Shown piece by piece: positions 1 through 5,157 of a stretch of 5,157 bases of DNA. The translations under genes were made by a program, and so were the position numbers. The DNA lies in assembly GCA_007118795.1 (NCBI GenBank), contig SKQX01000267.1:1-5157 (forward strand). Direction: 5' to 3'. Position 1 is the stretch's first letter, and the number at the start of each line of letters is the position of its first letter. This DNA is from Thermoflexales bacterium (GTDB lineage Bacteria > Chloroflexota > Anaerolineae > B4-G1). The notes beneath the pieces were generated by a model. The model did no database searches. It was not told the origin of the DNA and saw only the letters and a list, made by a program, of their open reading frames with translations.

Positions 1-374
1 ACGGCGGGCGCCGCATCCCGCGCGGTCCGCATGAAGTCGACCAATCCTCCCCTTCCGTGAGCTTTCTTGACCACCACCTCGACCTGGACGTCGGGGTAGG
101 TGCGGTTGAACTCGGAGAGCTGGTCGGCGAGAATCTCCGCTCCCTCGTTCTCCCCGTAGGGATCGAGTTCCTGCGGAAGCCACAGCTCCAAGGTGGTGAT
201 CAAGGGCGTCGGCTCTGGCGTCGGGGTCGGGGTGGGCGTCGGTGTCGGCTGCTGGGGTGTGGGTGTAGCCGGGACGGAGGGTGGGGTAGGCGCAAGGCTG
301 GCGCAGCCGACCAATATGATCGTGGTAAGAAGCAGGGCGGGCCATTGTGGCCGATTGGATCGCAGAGTCTCCAT
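1..374 (-). CDS. Extracellular solute-binding lipoprotein (probable sugar ABC importer), 5' part only
   Basis: The N-terminal 124 codons of a minus-strand gene are visible; it continues past the left edge. Residues 1-24 form a lipoprotein signal peptide: basic start (R5, R8), hydrophobic stretch WPALLLTTIILVGC, and lipobox L-V-G-C with Cys24 as the lipid-anchored residue. Residues 33-57 are a flexible Thr-Pro linker (PTPTPTPTPTPEPTP at 43-57). From about residue 60 a mature domain begins: LELWLP strand, then ADQLSEFNRTYPDVQVEVVVKK, then a GRGGLVDFMRTARDAAP helix. This order (strand with Trp, helix ending in FN..YP, strand V.VEVV, then GGL.D....A..AAP) is typical of family-1 type solute-binding proteins that deliver sugars to an ABC permease. 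Ligand-binding residues lie outside the window, so the substrate is unknown. ATG 374 was chosen because GGAG (382-379) lies 4 nt upstream; in-frame ATGs at 389 and 386 are alternatives (see the promoter at 397-405). The gene is divergent from the glycosyltransferase pair. Lipoprotein assignment is firm; sugar specificity is inferred. Confidence 0.85.
   Translation of the reverse strand, partial: METLRSNRPQWPALLLTTIILVGCASLAPTPPSVPATPTPQQPTPTPTPTPTPEPTPLITTLELWLPQELDPYGENEGAEILADQLSEFNRTYPDVQVEVVVKKAHGRGGLVDFMRTARDAAPA
204..248 (-). repeat. Thr-Pro codon repeat encoding the lipoprotein linker
   Basis: Alternating Thr and Pro codons (imperfect 6-base period, ACN CCN) encode PTPTPTPTPTPEPTP, residues 43-57 of the lipoprotein. 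It acts as a spacer between the lipid anchor and the substrate-binding domain. The third codon positions vary, so the repeat is conserved at protein level rather than being a perfect DNA microsatellite. Similar linkers are common in surface lipoproteins of Chloroflexota. Confidence 0.8.
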
Positions 375-396
375 AAGTCTCCACATCATAGGGCAG

Positions 397-405
397 ATTA
401 TACCA
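397..405 (-). promoter_or_regulatory. Extended -10 promoter for the lipoprotein gene
   Basis: On the minus strand 405-397 reads TGGTATAAT, a perfect TGn extended -10 with consensus TATAAT (402-397). No good -35 lies 16-18 bp upstream (17 bp away the hexamer is TGGGAT); a consensus TTGACA at 433-428 is 25 bp away, too far for a normal spacer. Extended -10 promoters often work without a -35. The expected start, 7-8 nt downstream, falls at 390-389, right at an in-frame ATG (389-387). The transcript would therefore have either no leader (start 389) or a 15-nt leader carrying GGAG (start 374). Confidence 0.7.
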
Positions 406-426
406 CGGATTGTCGCTCCATCCCAC

Positions 427-455
427 TTGTCAACGCCTGGGCGTCGCGGTATGAT
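427..455 (+). promoter_or_regulatory. Sigma70-type promoter for the glycosyltransferase pair
   Basis: TTGTCA (427-432), a 17-bp spacer, then TATGAT (450-455): each hexamer differs from consensus by one base and the spacing is optimal. Transcription would begin near 462-463, giving a leader of about 70 nt before the ATG at 534. It is the only convincing promoter seen ahead of the two co-directional genes. It fires away from the lipoprotein promoter; the -35 of this promoter and the -10 of the other are about 25 bp apart. Confidence 0.65.
433..444. promoter_or_regulatory. 12-bp dyad inside the promoter spacer (possible operator)
   Basis: ACGCC-TG-GGCGT is an inverted repeat with perfect 5-bp arms and a 2-nt centre. 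It begins directly after the -35 and lies wholly inside the 17-bp spacer of the rightward promoter, a position where a bound regulator would block or reshape polymerase binding. It is short, and in G+C-rich DNA such a dyad can arise by chance. Confidence 0.3.
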
Positions 456-525
456 CTCTGCCATTGGCTCGGAGGTGCGGCTCGCGAACCAGAAGCTGTC
501 CTCCTCTCTCTTCCATCGGCAGCGC

Positions 526-530
526 GGAGG
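526..530 (+). promoter_or_regulatory. Ribosome binding site fixing the start at 534
   Basis: GGAGG lies 3 nt before ATG 534-536. The spacing is tight, but this is the only start with a Shine-Dalgarno sequence directly ahead of the first membrane segment. It decides the gene start, because the reading frame is open for 159 further codons upstream, through the promoter and across the divergent gene. Confidence 0.6.
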
Positions 531-533
531 CTT

Positions 534-2678
534 ATGGCCCGATCTCGGGAGTCCGTTCGCTGGACAGAACTGGCTATCCTTGTCGTGGTCCTCGCTGTGG
601 GTGTAGCCCTGCGTACCTGGCAGCTTGGCACTGTGCCGCCCGGCTTGACCCACGACGAGGCAGGTAACGGCTACGACGCGGCAGCTGTTCTGCGGGGAGT
701 TCGCCCTCTCTACTTCAGCGTGGGATACGGCCGGGAGCCCCTATACCAGTACTCGGTGGCTCTGGTGATGTCGGTCCTGGGCGCCACCGACACGGCACTG
801 CGCTTGACGACGGTAGGCTGGGGCGTCCTGGTCCTGCTGCTCAGCTACGCCTTCGCGCAGCACGTTTTCGGCTCCCTGACTGCTCTCCTCACGGTGGGTT
901 GGATGGCGATCTCGTTCTGGTGCGTCATGACGAGCCGAGTGGGGCTGCGGGCCATCACCTCGACGGCCCTCTTTGCCACGTCCGCTTACAGCTTCGCGCT
1001 GGGATCCGAGTGGCTGCGTGTGGGGCCCGGGGCAGGAATAGGAAGATGTCGATGGCTGTGGTGGGGTCTCTCGGGGGTCTTCCTGGGCGCCTCGATCTAC
1101 ACCTATATGGCCAGCCGGGCTATGCCTGCGGTCTATTTTCTCTTCCTGGGGTATCTGTCCATGCGTCACCTGGTGGTTCGGGGGACGGCGGGAACGTCTA
1201 CACATGACGCCGGGCATCGGTGGGGCAGGATAGCAGATCCTCTTCGTCAGCACTGGATCGGGATATCTCTTCTGCTGCTGATCGCGGCACTGGTTGCCGC
1301 GCCCCTGGTGCATCACCTGGTCGTGAATCCCGGGGTGGAGCAACGTGTCGAGCAGCTCAGCGCTCCTCTGGAGGACGCCCTGCGGGGCGACTTGGGGGCT
1401 CTCTGGGCTCCCGTGGGCCGGTCGTTGCCGATGTTCACCTTTCGGGGAGACCCGCTGTGGTTGTACAACATCCCCGGCAGGCCGCTGCTCGGGCCCACCG
1501 GTGGAGCCCTGTTCTACGCTGGCTTGATGGTGTGCCTATTCCATTTCTGGGACCCCCGGTATGGATTCCTGCTCCTCTGGCTCGTGGTGGGTGCCAGCCC
1601 CGCCCTGGTCACGGGGCCCGATGCCACCGCCCTGCGTTCGATCACAGCCCAGCCAGCGGTTTTCATGACGGCTGGCGTGGGGCTGACCACGGCTGTCCGT
1701 TTTCTGTTGCGGCGTGTTGGGTATTGGGGGCGGGTGGCAACGGCCGGTGCCCTAGCGGTGCTGTTCGTTCTAACGGGCGTGGACACGGTGGACGCGTATT
1801 TCAACGTGTGGGCGCAGCACCGGGACGTCCGCGTTGCCTATCACCACGCTCTGGTGGAGCAGGCTCGCTACCTTGAGGGGTCTCCGCAAGGGGGGACGGT
1901 GAGCATCTCCTCAATCTACCCGGGTCGTTATCACGATCCGTACACGATGGAGATGTCGTTGCGTCGTGATGACCTTTCGTTGCGATGGTTCGACGGTCGG
2001 TATGCGCTTACCTTCCCGAGCTCAGGGGAGGGCCGGGTCATCATCCCGTCCACTGCGCCCCTGGACCCGGCGCTGGCCCCCCTGATGATGTCCCACGGGT
2101 CGCGACTGCACTCAGAGCGTTTTCGGGGCGATGATCTCGTCACGGGCTTCGATGTCTACCGTTTTGACAGTGAGCAGGCGTTAGCTGACGTGCTGCGGTC
2201 TGTTAGGGACAATCCTGCTGCCTGGAGCATTTCAACCACCTTCCCAGAAGACGCTCCCACCACTGTCTACCAAACCCTAGACCTGCCCGCCGCCCTCGAT
2301 GGGATGGTGAGCCTGTTGGGGTACAACCTACGGACCCCCACCATCGAGTGTGGTGGGGAGATCGAGCTCTTGACCGTGTGGCAGGTCCACGAGAACGTCG
2401 TCCCAGAGATGGTGGCTTTCGTCCATCTGTTGGGCGCTGACGGGCAGATCATCGGCCAGCTAGATCGGCTCGACGTGCCGTCGTGGCACTGGGAGCCCGG
2501 CGATGCCTTCGTGCAACTGCACCGCTTTCCGGTAGATGCGGACGTCCGGGCTGGGGTGTACCCGCTGTCGGTGGGGCTCTATCAGCGCGAGGACTCGAGA
2601 CGGCTCCCCATTATGATGGAGGATGTTGTCGTCGGTGACCGGATACTGCTTCGTCCTGTGGAGGTGGTGGGAGAGTGA
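534..2678 (+). CDS. Polytopic GT39/ArnT-PMT-like glycosyltransferase with C-terminal beta domain (paralog 1)
   Basis: The 714-aa protein resembles GT-C fold glycosyltransferases of family 39, which move a sugar from a polyprenyl-phosphate carrier to an acceptor on the outer face of the membrane. Residues 12-29 form the first membrane helix. The first outer loop carries the D41-E42 pair (LTHDEAGNGYD), the expected catalytic/metal site, and REPLY at 67-71. Further helices lie near 72-84, 92-108, 113-130, 140-156, 174-190, 196-211, 240-262, 322-337, 343-360, 372-390 and 401-416. Motifs shared with the downstream paralog are SRVGLR (134-139), ASIYTYMASR (186-195), GDPLWLYNIPGRP (305-317) and AQP (372-374). 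Residues 425-560 are soluble. Residues 575-712 form a beta-rich domain (LLTVWQ, AFVHLLGADG, W..GD, GVYPLSVGLY) found in many Chloroflexota homologs. Donor and acceptor cannot be told. The start is ATG 534; the frame is open further upstream, but that part is not coding. The stop overlaps the next start. Confidence 0.85.
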   Translation: MARSRESVRWTELAILVVVLAVGVALRTWQLGTVPPGLTHDEAGNGYDAAAVLRGVRPLYFSVGYGREPLYQYSVALVMSVLGATDTALRLTTVGWGVLVLLLSYAFAQHVFGSLTALLTVGWMAISFWCVMTSRVGLRAITSTALFATSAYSFALGSEWLRVGPGAGIGRCRWLWWGLSGVFLGASIYTYMASRAMPAVYFLFLGYLSMRHLVVRGTAGTSTHDAGHRWGRIADPLRQHWIGISLLLLIAALVAAPLVHHLVVNPGVEQRVEQLSAPLEDALRGDLGALWAPVGRSLPMFTFRGDPLWLYNIPGRPLLGPTGGALFYAGLMVCLFHFWDPRYGFLLLWLVVGASPALVTGPDATALRSITAQPAVFMTAGVGLTTAVRFLLRRVGYWGRVATAGALAVLFVLTGVDTVDAYFNVWAQHRDVRVAYHHALVEQARYLEGSPQGGTVSISSIYPGRYHDPYTMEMSLRRDDLSLRWFDGRYALTFPSSGEGRVIIPSTAPLDPALAPLMMSHGSRLHSERFRGDDLVTGFDVYRFDSEQALADVLRSVRDNPAAWSISTTFPEDAPTTVYQTLDLPAALDGMVSLLGYNLRTPTIECGGEIELLTVWQVHENVVPEMVAFVHLLGADGQIIGQLDRLDVPSWHWEPGDAFVQLHRFPVDADVRAGVYPLSVGLYQREDSRRLPIMMEDVVVGDRILLRPVEVVGE
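2660..2664 (+). promoter_or_regulatory. Ribosome binding site for the coupled GTG start at 2675
   Basis: GGAGG lies inside the end of the upstream gene, 10 nt before GTG 2675-2677. The start overlaps the upstream stop as GTGA (GTG 2675-2677, TGA 2676-2678), so ribosomes ending paralog 1 can restart on paralog 2. This supports roughly matched production of both proteins. Confidence 0.65.
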
Positions 2679-4777
2679 CCAACTCCCGGCTTGTTCGGTG
2701 GACGCTGATCATCGCCGTGCTCTTGATCGCCTGGGGCCTGCGCCTGGCGGCGCTCGAGGAGGTCCCGCCCGGGTGGCGGGACGACGAGTTGATCAACATA
2801 CACACGCTCTCGAGCAAGGTGCTGGAGGGCCAGTTCCCTCTCTATTACCTGGGCGCCTCGGGTCACGAGCCGCTGTATCACCATCTCCACGCTGGGGTGC
2901 ACGCCCTCTTCGGCTTCAATGTGCTGAGCGGGCATGTTCTATCGGTGATGTTCGGTACCCTGTCCATCGCTCTGACCTACAGCCTGGTCCGGCGGCTCTT
3001 TCATCGCGATGCGGCGACGGCCATCGTCGCATCTCTGACGCTGGCGGTCTCCTTCTGGTCGTTGATGTACAGCCGGACCGGCATCCGGCATATCAGCTTG
3101 CTGCCCTTCATGCTGGCCACGTTCTATATGCTCTGGCGGCAGATCGACGCCGAAAAGCCGAGGATCCCCGGTTGGATCGTGTTCGGAGTGTTGCTGGCGG
3201 CCAGCATCCACACATACACTGCTTCTCGGGTGGTGCCCGTCCTGGTCGTCGTGTTCGCTGGCTATCTGGCATTGTCTCACCGTGATCAGTTCTACACCCA
3301 CTGGAGGGGGATCGGGCTCGCTCTGGTGGTGACCGGCGTGTTGGTCACGCCAATGGGAGTGATCATTGCTCGCAGCCGGACTGCCCTGGCGATCGAGGGC
3401 ATTGGGGCCGACGCTCGCGTGGCGGAGCTTGCCCAGCCTCTGCGGGCACTTGGAGACGGTGATCCGGGTCCCGTGATTGATTCTACGGTGAAGACGCTCG
3501 GCATGTTCCATGCCAGCGGGGACCCGGAGTGGTTGTACAACATACCCGGGCGCCCGGTGTTCAATCTGCTGGGCGGCGTGCTCCTGTGGGGCGGCGTGCT
3601 TCTCTGTCTCTATCGATGGCGGGAGTCCCGGCACTTCTTCCTTCTCATCTGGTTGGGGCTGGGGCTGTCGCCTGCCTTCATCAGCGTCCCCCCGGCCAGC
3701 CTCGGTCACACCATCGTGGCTCAGCCGGTCGCTTTCATCCTCCCGGCCTTGACTGTGACCGAGATCGGCCACGGTCTTCGCTCCCAAGCGTCGACGGGCC
3801 TTCGGAGGAGGCTTGCGGTGTTCGGGTCGTGGGCTTTGGTGCTGACCTTTGTGGTCACCAACGGCGTCCGCGACATCGAGGGATACTTCCGAACTTGGCC
3901 GGCGGAGGAGATGGTGCGCATCCTGTACAGGGCGGACTACCGCGACATCGCCGGCTATCTGGATTCCCGCCCAGAGCTGGAGGACGTGGCCGTGGGAAGC
4001 TCGTTGATGGGCCCCTGGGATCGTCTCGCCCTGACTGTGGATACTGGGCGGGAGGACGTCGACATCCGGCTATTTGATCCGAGGCGGGCCCTGGTATGGA
4101 CAGCCGATGGTGACCTCAATACCGTGATACTGACACTCTGGCCCGATCCAGCCCCGGAGATTGAGGCGGCGCTGGATCTACTTCACGTCTCTGCCGAGAA
4201 CCTGCTCAAGGATCTCAAGCGGCACGAGGTGCATCCGGTGGGCTCAGGGCCCCCGGCCCTGAGCGATCTTTGCCGTCTGGGCGGCGGAGATGGGAACGTG
4301 GAGCAAGGGCCGCATCGCTTCGGCAACGGTCTGGAGCTGACCGGATCTTGCTGGCTCGATCCGATTGGTTCGGCGGGGTCGGAAATAGTCCTGCTCACCA
4401 TGTGGGTGGTGGCCGGCCCGCTCCATCTGCCCCCCATGCCCCTGATCGCCAACCCGCCGCCTCCCAGAACCTATGCTGGCCCGCGGTTGGCCGCGTTCGC
4501 CCATCTCGAGGCCTCTGGTCCAGCGGATGGCGAAACCCAAGGCCAAGGGAAAGCGGTTGTGGCCGACGACGGTTTCTGGGTTGACCCCCTTACGTTGAGA
4601 TCGGGCGATCGGTTCATCCAGATTCACCGCTTCAACATCGGGGAGGAGGTCCCCCTGCAATCGTCCCGGGTCAAGCTCGGACTATACGATCCGAAGACGG
4701 GAGAACGATGGCCGGTCCTGGATTCAGAGGGCGGCCCGACTAGCGAACACGTGGTTATCCTGGGAGGGGGGCCGTAG
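2675..4777 (+). CDS. Polytopic GT39/ArnT-PMT-like glycosyltransferase with C-terminal beta domain (paralog 2)
   Basis: The 700-aa protein has the same architecture as its upstream neighbour and probably arose by an old tandem duplication, as similarity is clear but confined to motifs. The first helix is at 9-26. The first outer loop has D36-D37-E38 (D37-E38 align with the catalytic pair of paralog 1) and HEPLY at 64-68. Further helices lie near 87-105, 114-131, 139-153, 165-179, 185-200, 211-231, 296-314, 320-337, 347-362 and 380-396. Shared motifs are SRTGIR (133-138), ASIHTYTASR (176-185), GDPEWLYNIPGRP (282-294) and AQP (349-351). Residues 400-555 are soluble. The beta-rich domain at about 553-696 (IVLLTMW, LAAFAHLEASG, SGDRFIQIHRF, VKLGLYDPKTGERWPV) carries two insertions relative to paralog 1, one proline-rich (about 581-600). 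H345 replaces R368 of paralog 1 in the loop before AQP. The role is probably transfer of a lipid-linked sugar outside the membrane, perhaps with a different substrate. GTG start, coupled to paralog 1. Confidence 0.85.
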   Translation: MTNSRLVRWTLIIAVLLIAWGLRLAALEEVPPGWRDDELINIHTLSSKVLEGQFPLYYLGASGHEPLYHHLHAGVHALFGFNVLSGHVLSVMFGTLSIALTYSLVRRLFHRDAATAIVASLTLAVSFWSLMYSRTGIRHISLLPFMLATFYMLWRQIDAEKPRIPGWIVFGVLLAASIHTYTASRVVPVLVVVFAGYLALSHRDQFYTHWRGIGLALVVTGVLVTPMGVIIARSRTALAIEGIGADARVAELAQPLRALGDGDPGPVIDSTVKTLGMFHASGDPEWLYNIPGRPVFNLLGGVLLWGGVLLCLYRWRESRHFFLLIWLGLGLSPAFISVPPASLGHTIVAQPVAFILPALTVTEIGHGLRSQASTGLRRRLAVFGSWALVLTFVVTNGVRDIEGYFRTWPAEEMVRILYRADYRDIAGYLDSRPELEDVAVGSSLMGPWDRLALTVDTGREDVDIRLFDPRRALVWTADGDLNTVILTLWPDPAPEIEAALDLLHVSAENLLKDLKRHEVHPVGSGPPALSDLCRLGGGDGNVEQGPHRFGNGLELTGSCWLDPIGSAGSEIVLLTMWVVAGPLHLPPMPLIANPPPPRTYAGPRLAAFAHLEASGPADGETQGQGKAVVADDGFWVDPLTLRSGDRFIQIHRFNIGEEVPLQSSRVKLGLYDPKTGERWPVLDSEGGPTSEHVVILGGGP

Positions 4778-4927
4778 GGGTCATCGCGAAAGGACGTTAC
4801 CGGGGTGGAGGACTCGCCACACAGGGTGTCTTGGCGAAACCTGGGACGGCATTCCGCCGCTTGAGCCGTCAAAGGGCCTCGGTGTTCGCCGCTGTGGGAA
4901 GGCTCGGGCTATCGGGATGGGACTTGG
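4778..4927. other. Non-coding stretch after the glycosyltransferase pair
   Basis: No gene is supported on either strand. Short open frames here lack a ribosome binding site and recognisable protein features. I see no classic intrinsic terminator (stable hairpin plus T run) after the stop at 4777, so how transcription of the pair ends is not evident; it may be Rho-dependent. Confidence 0.5.
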
Positions 4928-4945
4928 AAGGTCAGGCCTGAGCTT
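4928..4945. promoter_or_regulatory. 18-bp near-perfect dyad next to a promoter (candidate operator)
   Basis: The core TCAGGCCTGA (4932-4941) is a perfect 10-bp palindrome. With one mismatched pair (4931/4942) the symmetry extends to AAGgTCAGGCCTGAgCTT over 4928-4945. It abuts the -35 TTGACA starting at 4945, a typical place for a dimeric regulator to act as activator or repressor. It is not followed by a T run, so a terminator is unlikely. No regulator gene is visible in the window. Confidence 0.45.
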
Positions 4946-4973
4946 TGACAAGCGGTCGGCCGCATAGTAGAAT
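4945..4973 (+). promoter_or_regulatory. Strong sigma70-type promoter firing rightward
   Basis: Consensus TTGACA (4945-4950), a 17-bp spacer, then TAGAAT (4968-4973), one base off TATAAT. The expected start is near 4980-4981. This is the best promoter match in the window. It points out of the right edge, so the gene it serves is not seen. Confidence 0.65.
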
Positions 4974-5001
4974 TCGCCCCGTTCGCACCACATTCTGCGT
5001 T

Positions 5002-5043
5002 TTGGTCCCAGTAGCTAACCCTCCATCTCGAGGAAGGGACCAA
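5002..5043 (+). repeat. 8-bp inverted repeat with nested stem (RNA hairpin candidate)
   Basis: TTGGTCCC (5002-5009) pairs perfectly with GGGACCAA (5036-5043). Inside the 26-nt loop CCTC (5020-5023) pairs with GAGG (5030-5033) around a 6-nt loop, leaving an asymmetric internal loop that begins AGTAGC. It starts about 20 nt after the predicted transcription start, as expected for the first stem of a structured leader. No T run follows, so it is not a terminator. Confidence 0.45.
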
Positions 5044-5117
5044 GCTGCAGCAGTCACAGACTCACACACTGTTCTGGCCTTAGCATTGGCACGGAACGAC
5101 CAATCAACGCTCGTGGG

Positions 5118-5154
5118 CCGCGAGAAGGCGGAGTGGTCCACCGGCCAGCACCAC
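5118..5154 (+). repeat. Two small adjacent hairpin candidates near the right edge
   Basis: CCGC (5118-5121) pairs with GCGG (5128-5131) around GAGAAG. Just after it, GTGGT (5133-5137) pairs with ACCAC (5150-5154) around a 12-nt loop. They lie in the putative leader of the 4945-4973 promoter. Each arm is short and could be chance in G+C-rich DNA. Confidence 0.25.
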
Positions 5155-5157
5155 AGG

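Larger units (their letters stand above)
4981..5157 (+). other. Putative long leader or non-coding RNA, cut by the window edge
   Basis: Downstream of the 4945-4973 promoter at least about 175 nt contain no ATG and no start codon with a Shine-Dalgarno sequence. Several inverted repeats are present, so a structured 5' leader (riboswitch-like or T-box-like) or a small RNA gene is possible. I could not match it to a named RNA family: tmRNA, RNase P, SRP RNA, 5S rRNA and tRNA signatures are not seen. The class is open. Confidence 0.3.

Noticed and set aside
428..433. Minus-strand TTGACA as the -35 of the lipoprotein promoter
   Set aside because: It is 25 bp from the TATAAT, well outside the 16-18 bp range, and no other -10 sits at a proper distance. 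The extended -10 alone is the better explanation.
57..533. N-terminal extension of the first glycosyltransferase to a GTG at 57 (873 aa)
   Set aside because: The extra 159 residues run antisense to the lipoprotein gene and through the promoter region. They are Gly/Arg-rich without domain features, and a Shine-Dalgarno-linked ATG at 534 directly precedes the first membrane helix. The frame is open mainly because the opposite strand is coding.
193..606. Small open frame encoding Val-Gly repeats
   Set aside because: The Gly-Val repeat is the reverse-strand reading of the lipoprotein Thr-Pro codons; it overlaps both real genes and lacks support.
741..1343. 200-aa minus-strand open frame opposite the first glycosyltransferase
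   Set aside because: Low-complexity, His/Gln/Arg-rich composition without motifs, lying wholly antisense to a well-supported membrane protein gene; typical of G+C-rich shadow frames.
1458..3543. 14-base identical DNA (TGGTTGTACAACAT at 1458-1471 and 3530-3543) as a possible DNA repeat
   Set aside because: Both copies are in frame and encode the WLYN part of a conserved motif, so shared protein constraint explains the match.
2939..3787. 282-aa minus-strand open frame opposite the second glycosyltransferase
   Set aside because: Composition is rich in His, Gln, Asp and Arg with no recognisable domain, and it is fully antisense to conserved GT39 motifs.
4778..4927. Intrinsic terminator after the second glycosyltransferase
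   Set aside because: No stable hairpin followed by a T run was found; only 3-4 bp inverted repeats are present.
4781..5141. Short minus-strand open frames (70 and 69 aa) in the region after the glycosyltransferase pair
   Set aside because: No ribosome binding site, no recognisable protein features, and they overlap each other and the rightward promoter and dyad.

Overview
The window looks like a stretch of a G+C-rich bacterial chromosome. A member of the Chloroflexota (Anaerolineae-like) is the best guess. The clues are a secreted lipoprotein with a Thr-Pro repeat linker after its lipid-anchor cysteine, and two very large GT39-type membrane glycosyltransferases that each carry an extra C-terminal beta-rich domain. 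Both traits are common in that phylum. This rests on protein style only; no rRNA or other marker gene is present.

Layout: (1) Positions 1-374, minus strand, hold the 5' part of a gene for a lipid-anchored extracellular solute-binding protein, probably for a sugar ABC importer; the rest lies beyond the left edge. (2) Positions 375-533 form a divergent control region. It has a perfect extended -10 element firing leftward and a good sigma70-type promoter firing rightward, with a small dyad between the -35 and -10 of the latter. (3) Positions 534-2678 and 2675-4777, plus strand, encode two full-length paralogous polytopic glycosyltransferase-like proteins (714 and 700 aa) whose genes overlap by 3 bases (GTGA), so they are a translationally coupled pair. 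(4) Positions 4778-5157 contain no convincing gene. They hold a near-perfect 18-bp dyad abutting a strong sigma70-type promoter (TTGACA-N17-TAGAAT), then at least about 175 nt of putative transcribed leader with several inverted repeats and no ATG, running off the right edge.

Working together: the two glycosyltransferases probably use polyprenyl-phosphate-linked sugars on the outer face of the membrane to modify a lipid, surface glycan or protein. The divergent importer lipoprotein suggests a link to carbohydrate uptake, but the acceptor, the donor and any functional link are inference. I found no mobile element, CRISPR array, toxin-antitoxin pair or clearly new system. The most interesting items are the compact divergent promoter region with a possibly leaderless lipoprotein mRNA, the diverged tandem GT39 pair, and the dyad-promoter-structured-leader cassette at the right end.
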